NCBI GenBank assembly: GCA_016801845.1
Contig: CM028920.1
Coordinates: 1,439,001-1,503,000, forward strand
DNA length: 64,000 nucleotides
Direction of reading: 5' to 3'
Source of the DNA: Polydactylus sextarius
Taxonomy: Eukaryota; Chordata; Actinopteri; Polynemidae
This document shows positions 1 through 10,496 of this stretch, piece after piece. How positions within the stretch are numbered: the first letter of the stretch is position 1; every line of letters starts with the position of its first letter. Made by a program: the position numbers and the translations under genes. Under the pieces are notes generated by a model. That model worked only from the letters and a program-made list of their open reading frames with translations. It did not search any database and was not told the origin of the DNA.

Positions 1-514
1 TTTACGTCCCAGATCTAAATCACATGTCAGGGCCGGTGATAGCTGGTGTCACAGCAGCTGTCTTAGAATGCCACAGCACATGTTGTCGCTGTCATTTCAT
101 TTGTCGTCACATAATGTCAGGATGTTGAGGTGGGTTTGATTCCCTTTGCAACTCACATGTCTGAGAGGAGAAAAATCTGTGCGTGATGTCTAACCCTCTT
201 TTCACAAATGACAATATAAGTCTGGTAGTTTTATTAGTGTTGATATGGTATAAGCTCAAGATTATTTAAATGTTATGTCACTGAGCTGTCTAAACACCTA
301 TTACAGGTGGATTTTAATAAAACATAAACCAGAGCACAAATACACTGTTACTCAATGATTTCACATATTCAGTCATTTCTATAATCCCAGTGGTTTTTCC
401 ACTGTCAGTGCAGATCTCTTTAGTTTCCCTAAGACAAAAGCTTTCTGCAGCAAAGTTTTGTCCTGTAACTCCATGTATGGATTTCAAATCACAAAAAGGG
501 GACTATTGGACTGG
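1..514. other. Unannotated single-copy DNA
   Basis: I see no coding exon, RNA gene or bounded repeat here. The sequence is AT-rich with no long simple repeat. Confidence 0.5.
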
Positions 515-765
515 GCTCCGAACAAATCTGCCCTTTTCCAGCATTTCTGTTTTGAACACACACTCTCTTGTTAACAAGCTGGATGATTTGAAACTCTGTA
601 TTATTGATCACTGCTTGGACAGCTGTGTTATGATTATAACAGAGACCTGGCTGCATGAAAATATTCCACTCTAAGCTGTGGAGTTATCAGGCCACGCTGT
701 TTACAAGGCAGATGCACACTGGATTCTGGCAAGAGAAGAGGAGGTGATGTGGAGTTCCCACTGTA
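515..765 (+). mobile_element. LINE endonuclease fragment (decayed)
   Basis: The plus-strand frame reads LVNKLDDLKLCIIDHCLDSC followed by ITETWLHEN. This matches the N-terminal apurinic endonuclease-like domain of jockey-superfamily LINE ORF2 proteins in fish, which normally read N(V/T)xSLxNKxDEL...xxTETWL. A stop codon (TAA, 672-674) sits where the consensus has an aspartate. The same frame continues as AVELSGHAVYKAD, and a shift of frame near 720 gives DSGKRRGG, again as in the family. Only about 80 residues of a roughly 900-1000 residue protein remain, so this is a dead 5' scrap. The LINE class is known by motif; the exact family is not resolved. Confidence 0.75.
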
Positions 766-1431
766 AGATTTCCACTCCAATCTCAAGACAGTGTTTCCTA
801 AATTTCACATCAGATTTGTTGTTCGAACAAGGAAGTGTAAAACTCTAAACCAGGAATATGCAAAGATCCTGGGACAAACAGCCTACAAACTCACCTTGGA
901 CACCACGATCACCTGTTGCTTCTTCTGCCATCAACATAAAAAATTCTCATCAACAGATCAAGAAAGTACTGAGGCTTTAGTATGAAGTAAGCTTGACATA
1001 ACTGGGCTGTCTTTGTGTGAGCTGCCTGACAGAGCCTCATCTAACATTCGGAGATGAAGTGGTGGAATGAAGCTGGTTATCAACTGTTGTTAGTTAACTC
1101 AGACTTGTTTTTTTAGACTCTGTTTTCACATAAAAGGTGCATTTGATGTTTCTAACACACAAAATACGGACATCAAATGCAGTTATTGTTTGTGTAAGGA
1201 ACACCGTGTAAAGTTGTGAAGGCTTTAAAACAGTTCTCACGGCACAAAGCAACACTGTCACTGTAAATAAAACATGATACTGAAGAGGAGCATTTAGCTC
1301 TGACACTGCGCCACAATGCCACCTGGTTTAAGTGGCAGCTGTAGGCATAATCCGGGCTGCACATTTTCACAGTCTGCACCTCCTGTAGCCTACGCCAAGC
1401 GTATAACACCATCAGAGACCACCCACTCCTT
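766..1431. other. Unannotated DNA, possible unnamed repeat at 1072-1130
   Basis: No gene is seen. The stretch near 1072-1130 (GTTAACTCAGACT...TTTTAGACTCTG) resembles 42640-42700, suggesting an unnamed dispersed repeat. The 12-base arms TGCATTTGATGT (1138-1149) and ACATCAAATGCA (1170-1181) form an inverted repeat listed separately. Confidence 0.4.
1138..1181. repeat. Inverted repeat, 12-bp perfect arms
   Basis: Arms TGCATTTGATGT and ACATCAAATGCA are exact reverse complements separated by 20 bases. It could be a chance hairpin or the internal symmetry of an old MITE. No target duplication was found. Confidence 0.6.
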
Positions 1432-1605
1432 GGTGCAGTTGTGGCTCAGGAGGTAGAGCAGGTTCAGAAGTTGGTGGTATGATTTCCTTCTCCTCTAGTC
1501 TACACATCAGTAACCAATGGTTCTTCAATAAGTGTATGATTGAATGAATGTGGGTGAATATAATTAAGATAGACACATTGTGGAGAGAGTTCCACATTCA
1601 ATGAG
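1432..1605 (+). mobile_element. tRNA-derived SINE, copy 1 (degraded)
   Basis: The 5' part reads GTTGTGGCTCAGGAGGTAGAGC, which contains a tRNA-like A box. It is followed about 30 bases on by a decayed B box (GGTATGATTTCC where GGTTCGATTCC is expected). The 3' half carries the GTGTATGATTGAATGAATGTG region typical of this fish SINE. Related copies lie at 5937-6062 and 46451-46645. It is a SINE rather than a tRNA gene because no cloverleaf or anticodon arm can be folded and the body is about 170 bases. Confidence 0.65.
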
Positions 1606-3540
1606 GTTTATTTCATTTCCTTCACGGTTACAGGTCTGACTCTGGTCTGAGAATACAGGATAATATTGTATTGTTGATTTTTATGCACTTGTTAAGTGAG
1701 TGTGTGTAGTTGTATTATGATTTAAGGTTGGAAATACCATGTCCCGAATTACCTGTCATCCAGTGGTTCTTTGACGTCATTGTAAATATGTCAAGGTGTA
1801 AATGCACAACCTGCCTTAGGACTGGAGCCACTGAAATATGAGTGATAAATCCATGTCCAGACTGACATCATTACTGCCGGAGGAAACATACATGATGATG
1901 TTGGCTGATGTTTCATCAGCTGTTGTGAAACAGCAGCAGAAACGTTTTCACTCACCAAGATGTTAACACAGCTGGCACTGCTCTGATGCGGGAGGATGAA
2001 CAACATGAATGCCTCAGTTTCAGCAGACATACCGATATATTTATGAAGTTTAAAGCATCTATAAAGTAAACATACATTTGTACAGATGTTAATCTTCCAC
2101 TTACCTGAGACTTGGAAAGTGACCTGGAGCTCTTGTCAGACACACTTCACTATGGTTATAAATATCACACTGCTGCTCAGGGAGCGTCACTAAGCCTGGA
2201 CACATTAGCACTGTGGGTGGAAGGGTTGTCACAGTTGCTTAAAAAGTTGTGATCAGAGCAAAGAAAAACACTGACTACAGGTAGAAACACTGCTGCTATC
2301 ACTGGATGTCATGTAGTTCATCTCAAACATTTTAGAGATTTAGCCCCGAATCAGAGAGTTTCGTAAAGAGGTTTGTTGTCAACACTGTTATGTTTCCATC
2401 CAGTCTAGAGGAGCCACATTTGTTTATATGTGTATCTGTGCCCTCGTCCTGTCAGATCAGTATGGTTCCCATTAGCACTGGTCTTCACATTGGTATTTCC
2501 ATTTACACCTACTGTCTATCATCTCCTAACATACTGCTAACACTGAAGGAAAGGAGCGAGGTTCACACAGCGGGTCATGAAACCCCATCAATGCGTGTCT
2601 TAGTGAGGATGATGCAGTAAGGGTAAATGTTAATGTGGGTCATGTTAGTGGAGCTTCTTGAACCCATAAAGCTCGATCCAGGACAATGAAGCTGTGATCG
2701 TAGCATGTAGGGGAGGTTCCTACAGGCTGAGCCAACAGATGTCGGGTCAATGAGGCTGTTGCCTGGCAGAGGAGAGTGTGATCAAAATGTCTGTGTTAAA
2801 TATTGATGTAGTGGTACATGTCCGGGAGGAGCTGACTGTGAGCTGCTGTGTTTTCTTCAGCCGTTTGACTTCAGTGAGCAGAAACAAAAAGACCTCATTT
2901 GCAGTTGGATTGTCATTTGTCAACATGTGCCAGCTTCAGATCTCTATTATATTTTAGTGGACACAAGCCTGTTAATGCAGTTTCAAAAAATGTCCCTTTA
3001 ATGTAAAGGTGTGTAGTTGACTAGAGTTGCCAGAACGCACACAGCATCTTTTGCTTTTAAACAGACAGGGTTAAATTCAGCTGAAGTTAAACACAATGTC
3101 ACTTTGTTAGTTAAGAATTTATTTAATATTAAAAGTGAAAATAGCAGGAACGCTCCTTCTCATCTTCCATATTTGACTGACAGCATGCAGTAGACTGCCA
3201 CAGTGCCAGTGTTACACAGTAGGGCAGATGACAGATAGTTTGCATTCTTTCTGGCTTTCATATCACGTCATGGACAGACAGTATGTTGTTGGTGTTGTTG
3301 GATCACACCAGTATCTAACCACACCGGACATTTACATGATTTGTAACATACTGTTTTAGTCACATGGCCTGTAACTGATTTTTTGCAGGCAACTAAATCC
3401 TGGTCAATATTTGTTCATTGACTCATCCAACAAGCGCATGCACACAACAGAGGTGAACGTTAGATCAGAAGGAGACTTAATGACTGTGGCTGTATCACAA
3501 AAAGATGTTCATATAGGTAGATGGATACCAAACGTGACCC
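1606..3540. other. Unannotated DNA with isolated splice-like sites
   Basis: No recognisable gene. On the minus strand there is a good splice donor (CAG|GTAAGT, exon end 2105) and a 79-codon frame at 1791-2030. The acceptor/donor pairs around them would leave introns of only about 46 and 36 bases, too short for a vertebrate, so I do not call a gene (see rejected list). Confidence 0.45.
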
Positions 3541-3662
3541 ATTGATCCATTATCCACCCATCCATTATCTATACTGCTTATACTGCTGAGGGTTGTGGGG
3601 TGATTGAAATCAATCCCAGCTGACCTTGAGTGAGGACAGGTCAGCAGACTATCACAGGGACC
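3541..3662. mobile_element. Fish interspersed repeat tail (CCATCCATTATC...CAGACTATCACAGGG)
   Basis: The stretch contains CCACCCATCCATTATCTATA, CAATCCCAGCTGACCTTG and AGGACAGGTCAGCAGACTAT, word for word close to a very common dispersed repeat of fish genomes (TATACCGCTTATCC...GGACAGGTCGCCAGACTATC). It is probably the 3' portion of a SINE/LINE-type element. I am unsure of the class, and the copy is diverged. Confidence 0.6.
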
Positions 3663-4664
3663 AGTGAAAATATTGTCAGGATTTTTTTCTTTCCTTCTTT
3701 CTGTCCTGTACTGGAGCAAAGTGAAATGCAGTTTTATTTCAGTTGAATTTTAAATGTCACTGAAAGCAGAGAAATGAAACAAGGAATGATATCACTATAC
3801 CTTGATTTTAAAGTTGAAGTTGAAACATCCCTGTCCAGACAAATGGAATGAAACACAATATAATGCTGAGCAAGGTATTCTAGTAGGACGGTGGCTTTTG
3901 GTAACAGGCATTGTTACACACCGAGTTTGATCTATAACAGAACATGGAGCCTGGTTGCTACACAGCTCAGAAAAAAAAGGAAAACCTTGCTTCAGTCTTT
4001 AATCCTAATGATGGTGTTGGTTCAGTGCTCTGGATGAACTGTGACTGTTCATCATCACAGACCCAATCACTGTGTTTTATATTTTCTGAATAGAGAAGAG
4101 AAAAAAGCAAAGAGAAGAGAAACTTGAATCAATCATCATAACCAACCTGCAAGGAGGTCTCTGGGTATATGCCAGCACCAGGAGGATTCCTGAGGCAAAA
4201 ATACATACGGTACATTTCTGCGTAGTGATGAGCAGGAGAAACATCTCTGTGACCCACATCACCCACTGGGTGTTAAGACAGCTGTCATTCAATGTTCCGG
4301 TGATTCATTCTCATCTGTCCATTCCTGCAGAGTTAACTGGCATCACCACACTTGCCTTAACAAATGGTGTTCATTTGACATTAATTACATATTTTCATCT
4401 TAAAACCTCTCTTTCACAAACTCTAACCAAAAATAGGTGGTGTTAGAGGTACCTGTTTGTTGTCTTTGCACACAAGACACCGCAACGTGTCATAGCTGTC
4501 AATCTGATAATAAGACCTGTCTCCAGGATGAAGAAAACAGTTGGTTTGTGTTTGTTTGTTCAGCGACTTGGTGTGAAATCAAGGTGCCAGGTTTAGTCTA
4601 TTAATTCAGTTATAAGGTACTTACTGAGCATCATATCAATCTATGCATGTACATGGATAAACAA
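3663..4664. other. Unannotated DNA
   Basis: No gene recognised. A purine-rich patch (AGAGAAGAG-type) lies at 4088-4125. The short frames here show no family motif. Confidence 0.45.
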
Positions 4665-4805
4665 CAGTTCTGTGCTTAGTCATGTTACATTATGCTAAGT
4701 ACTGCTCAGTTTAGTTGATGGAGGGAATAGAGGTCCTACCCATTGTGTTGTTTGTTTGTTTCATTAAGCTGTAGGTTGATTCTTCAGGTCCAGGCCAGTC
4801 TGGAT
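4665..4805 (+). repeat. Unnamed dispersed repeat, copy A
   Basis: GTGCTTAGTCATGTTACATT, then GCTAAGTACTGC, and further on TTGATTCTTCAGG, parallel GTGCTTATCCATGTTATGTT, GTTAAGTATTGC and TTGATTCTTCAGG at 9838-9930. The shared order and spacing of three blocks make common descent more likely than chance. No coding content or terminal repeats were seen. Confidence 0.45.
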
Positions 4806-5110
4806 GTGTGGCTCCTGTGACATCTCTAAACATTCGATCCTGAGAGTACAATCTGCAGTTCACAGTTAAGGGTTAACTGTCAGTCCATTTCAAGTCTGAG
4901 CTTTTGACATCTGCACATTTCATTATCTAAGTGGACATTGATTGGCTATATAAGAACAGTTACGAAAGTTACAAAACAAAATCCAGTTAAACGATGATGC
5001 TCTGTGCACGTACTAATGACTCACTCACGCAGAGATGCAGACTTTATTCCCAAGGACTTGTGGGTCAGGTGAGAATTGTTCCCATTTGGTAGCGGAGGTA
5101 ATTTTTACAG

Positions 5111-5291
5111 AATCATACCCAGCAGGACAAGGCACCCTGCAGCCTCACAAAACAGATAAGAAATGACTTCAGGAAAGTGTCAGGAAAGTGACAAATAACC
5201 ATGTTGTAATGGCTCAGAGCTGTTTTGGCAGAACACGAAGGACCTCTGCAATATAATGCAGGTGCTTTTAATGCTGTGGCTGATCAGTGTA
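5111..5291 (+). mobile_element. Tc1-like transposon, 3' remnant (family 1)
   Basis: Plus-strand text CCCAGCAGGACAAGGCACCC encodes QQDxAPC-like residues, corresponding to the QQDNAPCH block around the second catalytic aspartate of Tc1-type DDE transposases. After a deletion the sequence resumes with CAGAGCTGTTTTGGCAGAAC and ends with GCTGTGGCTGATCAGTGTA, the 3' terminal region of a widespread vertebrate Tc1-like family whose end normally reads ATGTTATGGCTGATCGGTGTA. The 5' half and the first catalytic region are absent, so it is a fossil. Confidence 0.75.
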
Positions 5292-5673
5292 TGGTCATTT
5301 TCTAATGAGAGCAGATGGATCCCTCTCCTCTCCTCAGTAGTATAACCAACCAAAAATGATAAATGGCGACCTTTGATCTCCCATACATGTGTGGAAAATA
5401 TGCATTTCTCTTTATTTATGAAGAGCAAACTCCCACACAGAGACAGACTCACAATATCACAGTATCACTATCATCTTCTTCACACACACGTTTCTCCTGC
5501 TGAAGAAAAAGATGCGTTAAATTAATAATGTATAAATTAGCTAATGTTAAAGTGCAACTGCTCATTTTCTAACAGCAGCACATCTGTATTACATGTGAGA
5601 GGACAGCTGAGCAGATGAGAACCTCTGAGGCACACTCACATACACGTGTTCTAGTCCAACGCACACGCATGTG

Positions 5674-5676
<3 letters not shown>

Positions 5677-5712
<36 letters not shown>
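5677..5712. repeat. (CA)n microsatellite
   Basis: About 18 uninterrupted AC units, preceded by a CACGCATGTGCGTACA alternating purine-pyrimidine run. Confidence 0.95.
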
Positions 5713-5714
<2 letters not shown>

Positions 5715-5936
5715 CACTCCCACACTTTTCACCCTCTAATGCCCTCCTGCTGTGCTGTTAAGACTCTGTGCCACAGTAAAAACTTTTTCAATTACAGCCA
5801 TCTAAACTCTGGCAGCAGAGACATCATTGTGCTGAAAATAGAAGCTGAAGAGACCATCAACTAAGCTCACTGGATGCTGATGATGATGATGACACATCTA
5901 TCATCCCCTGAAGTCCACACAGGCTACACAGTATCT

Positions 5937-6062
5937 GTGGCTCAGCAGGTAGAATGTCTACTAATTGAAAAGCTGGAGGTTCAATTCTTAGGTCCTCCAG
6001 GCTCCTTTGAGCCTTCATGAAGACTAGAAATATGCTTTATCAATGTAGTTCATTTACCACTC
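5937..6062 (+). mobile_element. tRNA-derived SINE, copy 2
   Basis: A-box region GTGGCTCAGCAGGTAGAATG, then a B box GGAGGTTCAATTCTTAGG, then the 3' part CTAGAAATATGCTTTATCAA, which parallels the family's CTAGAAAAGCGCTATATAA ending. It is the best-preserved of the three copies in the promoter region. It is not a tRNA gene. Confidence 0.7.
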
Positions 6063-6246
6063 CATTAGTTCAAATAAGCTGTAATGCCAGGCTATTACAC
6101 AGCTAACACCTTTCAAATTGGTGTTAAAAAATGTCTGTATAGGTCCTCAGTCATGTAGGTCAGAAAGTGACTGAAATACTTCTCACTCAAAAAGCTTCTT
6201 CTGCCTGGTTCTCAGGTCTTTATTTTCCAAAACAATCTGAGGAGAG

Positions 6247-6800
6247 TTGGGGTTGGCCGATCTTCCCAGCCACCATGTGGTCATTAGTGTCACTGGTGGT
6301 CAGTTGTGAAAAGATGTTGGAAACTTAGGTTGTCAGGGTGACACAGGGGTTGTTGGTTGTCTTTGTCATCATGTGTGTCAATGAGGTCACATTGAGTCAT
6401 GTTGTCAGGATGGTATGCTCAGGACTGCATCAGTGGTGTCTCAGACCATCGCCTCTGTTCAGGATCATTATTCTAGATTGACAAAGATGTCATCTGATAA
6501 CGTCTTCTTTCACTCTTCTTTAAAACCACTGGGCTTCTCTGGCTGAACATGTACATCACAGTTCTGAGACCAGTGTCCTCGAGATGAAGACAGACTGTAG
6601 AGTCCTGGCCTGAGGTACTGGCTCTCCTGTGTTGAGCCTTGCGCTTGTGAATTGTTTTTTTTTTCGTTTCCCTGATGTACAGGTCTGTGCCCAACTCACT
6701 GCATTGGACTGTGTGCACTATGTATTCCTGTTTGTGCCTGGGTATTCTGTCCTTAGGGTGTAGCAGAGTCTGCCCCAGAGTGTTGCTGAGTTTGAAGTGT
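6247..6800 (-). mobile_element. Penelope-like element, GIY-YIG endonuclease remnant
   Basis: The minus strand from about 6790 downward reads FKLSNTLGQTLLHPKDRIPR, then VQCSELGTDLYIRETKKK and HKRKAQHRR. This is the C-terminal GIY-YIG-type endonuclease region of Penelope-like retroelements, whose consensus has VQCSE...DLYIGETKQPL..R..QHR. The glycine of the YIG motif is replaced by arginine (LYIRET), which should inactivate nicking. The family-typical CHLHLEDTG segment follows. A stop at about 6473 breaks the frame, with decayed coding continuing to about 6250. The reverse transcriptase half is missing. Confidence 0.8.
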
Positions 6801-7445
6801 TGAAATTACTAACCTATCTGAGAAACTCAGGAGGGTTTTCAACAAACACAACATCCCTGTACACCTCAAACTGCTAACTTAAGCATTAATTTAACAAGGT
6901 TTAGCTATGTGGCTGGTCTTTGTCTTTACATTTATTTCATGTGCATTGCCATACACATTTGTGCTGTAGGTGGAAGGAACAATGTAATATGTGAGTTTGG
7001 CTGGATGACTCCATTCACCATTTTACAAGAGTAATAGTTGGTTAAACAGTGGCCAAAACTCACATTCTCAAAATTAACTAAACCAGTACTCTAAACGCAG
7101 GTCAGCATCTGTCCAGCTGATAGAAAAGGTCAGTGGTGTTTACCGAAGGTTTACTCTGGTGGTTGACTGCTCTAGTTACATGGACCAACTTCAAAGATGC
7201 CAATGTCAAGAGCTTTGCTTTTATTCACAGGAGAAAATGTTACAGGTGTGAAGTGTGGCAGTCAGGCCAACGCTTGTAACCCAGCTCTCAGAGGTATTTC
7301 CACCTCACTTCTTCCCACAGTGTTTCAGCACCAGGGAACAAGGGGTTGGGTGGAAATAAGATGACTTGTGTGGCATCATGTTGATGAAGGACCACATCGA
7401 TCCATCATTCTCTTATCATGTCTCTGTTCACCTTTCTTTTTTCTG

Positions 7446-7448
<3 letters not shown>
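6801..7448. other. Unannotated DNA
   Basis: No gene or bounded element recognised. The short minus-strand stretch up to 6850 (from the Penelope-like frame) may be an extension of that remnant. Confidence 0.4.

Positions 7449-7492
<44 letters not shown>
7449..7492. repeat. (CT)n(CA)n compound microsatellite
   Basis: About 14 CT units run directly into about 8 CA units. Confidence 0.95.
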
Positions 7493-7499
7493 TGCGTGG

Positions 7500-7640
7500 C
7501 CCCAGAAAGCTCTGCAGAGTTCCTCAGAGAGCTATCTAGGCCTAATTAATGGCGGGCACCGTTATGTTTTATGATAGGACATAATCGGGCTCTAATTAGT
7601 GTGAAATAGGGCACAGTAGTCTGATTTATGACTGGTTAGG
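7500..7640. promoter_or_regulatory. Candidate conserved non-coding element
   Basis: A non-repetitive block holds closely spaced homeobox-like cores: GGCCTAATTAATGG, GGGCTCTAATTAGTGTG and ATTTATG, plus a CGGGCACCG core. It looks like a vertebrate enhancer-type element rather than neutral DNA. This is pattern recognition only and needs cross-species alignment. Confidence 0.35.
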
Positions 7641-9129
7641 ATGATTGCTGGATGGTGATTTAAGAGTCAAAATTTCCATTTTTGTGTTCTCGTAGTTACG
7701 GTTCAACCTGCTGATGACTGTGAGGAGAACATGTTCTTGATGCTATGTTTTTTTTTCATCTTTGCATTAATTGAATGAAGCTCTAACTAACAGCAGATGG
7801 TGGATTAGCTGAAAGCAGGGACACAACAAGGAAGCCTCTAAAGGAAAATGTACAGAAGCAATATTCTTTAATTTATATTCTCTCTTATGTTACTCTTCTT
7901 TGCACATCAGTGCACACAGGGAGGTGGTGCATATGGAATTGCACATTTAAGGATGGATAAACTGTAGCCTCACAGAGCTACAGGATAAATCTCTTAACAT
8001 TTTCACCCATGATCCCAGAATAACGCAGAAATAAATGTAGACCTTCCTCAAAGTGACTTTTCAGGTAAATAAAATGTCATACAAACAATTCAATCATCAA
8101 CCACCAGCCTTACACCAAGATTTACAGATTTAAGATCACAGGTCAGACAGTCGCTGCATAAACAGCCGACTCTCACAAAGCCAGGAAAATTAAAAACATT
8201 CGAAAGCCTTTCAGCAAACAGACACTTTCAAATGTGTTTATAGGTGACATTGAGGTGAAACACTGACTTTTAAGTACTTGCATGAAGATTAGGGCCAAAC
8301 ACTCTATGTACTCAGTACACCTTCAAGTCTGTGAACAGCAAGTACAGAAATGCAGTGAGTTTAACACAGCCACACATCCTGGCACTGTGTCAAGCAGCAG
8401 GCTGATGTTGTGACAGTGAAGTATATCTGCTACATTATGACGTTTTCCACTGGATTCATCAGATTAGTCTGAGCAAAAAGAGACTGGGAGCCGTGAGATG
8501 CTGCTGTGAAAGATGTTTGTGTAAGGACAGGGTGAGAGACTTCATTTCATATGGACGAAGTTAATACATCGTAAAGCTCAGCCCCCACCCCACCCCTCAG
8601 GCATCTCCCTGACTTTTAAACTATCTAGAAGAAAATTATGTAGAATTATGTCTCCAACTCGAGAGGGTTCATAAAGTAGCAGCGTGTGGAACAGCTCTGT
8701 AGAACCTATTTACCAAACATTTTCTGACACAGGCTGAATTAAAAAAAAAAAAAACTGATATCACATTCATACACACACAGAAAGAGATAGAGTGAAAACA
8801 ATCAAGACTACGTCTAACGGTACAAACCTGTCTACACCTGGCTGTTAACATATTTCATTTTTATTTTTATTTGTATTTTCTCTTTACCTCTTTACATTTT
8901 GAATTAGTCAATTTGTCAATTATTGGGTTGCCACCCATCACACATCATCATCTGTGATCATGTATCTATGTATGTAGATAATTGACACTGTTAACTGTTT
9001 GTTGGCTATAGAACAGGACTCCCTGTATCCTGTATGCGTTTGACAAACTCTGTTGTCTTTTTGTGTTCTGAATGATTTAGTGTAGCTTTTCATAAATGGT
9101 GGTTTTGTAGATCAGATTTAACATCATTC
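7641..9129. other. Unannotated DNA
   Basis: No gene recognised. A poly(A) run lies at 8741-8754, and an AT-rich TTTTTATTTTTATTT run at 8858-8880. Confidence 0.45.
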
Positions 9130-9283
9130 TTTTTATCACCTTTTCACGCTTATTAAAACAAAATCTTCTTCAGTGGGAATATCTCTTGAGATAAACTAAA
9201 TAAAAACTAAAAAATGGTTTTCAAAAAATTAACATGAAAGAAAACTTCAAAACTACAGTAACTCTCAGCACCAGCCACCACTG
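9130..9283. mobile_element. Partial hAT-like MITE (same family as 26643-26848)
   Basis: The 3' part TTCAAAACTACAGTAACTCT followed shortly by CAGCCACCACTGG matches 26817-26848, which reads TTCAAAACTACAGTAACTCT then GACGCCACTGG. Upstream text (ATATCTCTTGAGATAAACTA / CTAAAAAATGG) also lines up. The 5' terminus is not evident, so this copy is truncated or diverged. Confidence 0.5.
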
Positions 9284-9717
9284 GTTTTGGTGTATATGTG
9301 TGTTCAGTTTCTGGGAAGTGAACCAAGGACTGCATTGTAGCTGGCTGATAAGTGGTGTATCAGACCATGGAATAACAATACTGCTGCATTTGTTGCTGTT
9401 TCTTCTCTGTCTTTTCTGTGTTTTTTTATGTCCTTGACCTTAGCCCTGTTTGGTTACCCACACTTCCTCTCAGTGCTTCCTCAAAGTGTTTTTGTTTCTT
9501 CTCTTTTCCCTTTGCCGTTGTGGGAAGACTCTGAGCACTGTGGTGCTCTGTCCAGAAACTACACAGCTATATCTGGAGCCAGATTTGATTTTGTTGCTTA
9601 GATAAAGAGATAGAGATAGAAACTGTGCCTCTGCTACTTTAGGTAGTAGATTCTGTAGCTCAGAGCAAGGAAAACAAGAAGAGACTTAGGAAGACACTGA
9701 ATTGAATTGAGGGGGGA
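9284..9717. other. Unannotated DNA
   Basis: No gene or bounded repeat recognised. It includes a pyrimidine-rich patch near 9395-9510. Confidence 0.4.
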
Positions 9718-9766
9718 AACACCTCACAGCAAGAAGGGTCTTTCCATGTGGAGTTTGCATGTTGCA
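9718..9766 (+). mobile_element. SINE fragment (CAGCAAGAAGG...GTGGAGTTTGCATGTT)
   Basis: The words CAGCAAGAAGG and GTGGAGTTTGCATGTT belong to an abundant fish SINE whose body reads CAGCAAGAAGGTCCTGGGTTCGAATCC...TGTGTGGAGTTTGCATGTTC. The B-box interval is deleted here. Other pieces of the family lie at 22165-22222 and 36240-36375. Confidence 0.55.
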
Positions 9767-9837
9767 TGCAATGCAAATGATTCATAACACCAATGACACC
9801 AAGAACATAGAATCAAATACAAACATGCATCCATTTG

Positions 9838-9930
9838 TGTGTGCTTATCCATGTTATGTTACGTTAAGTATTGCCCAGGTAGGATGTTTAGTGTGGAGAG
9901 GATAGTGTTGATTCTTCAGGAGCAGAAGGA
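9838..9930 (+). repeat. Unnamed dispersed repeat, copy B
   Basis: It matches copy A (4665-4805) in three ordered blocks. It is shorter than copy A because the interval between the second and third blocks is reduced. Confidence 0.45.
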
Positions 9931-10422
9931 CTGTTCATATGGCTGAAAGTAGAAATCCCCCATCACTCCTTCTATTCTTCTTGGTCTACAATTAGCTCCT
10001 GGATTCTACCTCGGAATCGTGACTTCTCTTAATTGTTAATTCAGGTGGAAGACATTATGTCATAGCTGCTGGCATTAGCTAACCTTTCTCATCACTATCT
10101 TGAAGTTCATTACACTGCTGTGGGCAGGCCTGCACAGCACAGAAAGCTCTGAATTCCTTTTCCCGTAGCAGAGTGATGAGAAAAGACTGTAAGAGAGTAG
10201 AGAGTGAACTAAAGGTGAACTGGGCTTTCATTGTTCTGGTGATCGCCAGGGTCCAAAGACACCAATTAGTGATAATTATAGGTAGTATAGGTGAATTGAC
10301 CTGGGAGATTGAGTTCTATGGCCTGCAGTTATCTATAAAACAAAGGAATTACCATGTGGCTTTTATCCTCCATCTTGAGTCAGCTAAGTCATCCATCCAT
10401 TCGTCAAGTTGAGTAGAATATG

Positions 10423-10454
10423 AGTATGTTCACATCAGTGAACATACTGATGTG
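10423..10454. repeat. Overlapping alternative hairpins
   Basis: AGTATGTTCAC (10423-10433) pairs perfectly with GTGAACATACT (10438-10448) across a 4-base loop. CACATCAGT (10431-10439) pairs perfectly with ACTGATGTG (10446-10454) across 6 bases. The two stems share bases and cannot form together. Confidence 0.8.
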
Positions 10455-10496
10455 ATTGTTATGGCCTCTAAAATAACTAAATGGCTCCAGAGGTTG

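Noticed and set aside
1432..1480. tRNA-like A box and B box (also near 5940, 26020 and 46455)
   Set aside because: No cloverleaf; these are SINE promoters, not tRNA genes.
1791..2143. Minus-strand splice-like pair (CAG|GTAAGT at 2105, acceptor at 2059, donor at 1955) with a 79-codon frame
   Set aside because: Implied introns are about 46 and 36 bases, below the vertebrate minimum, and the candidate exons do not keep frame. No family motif.
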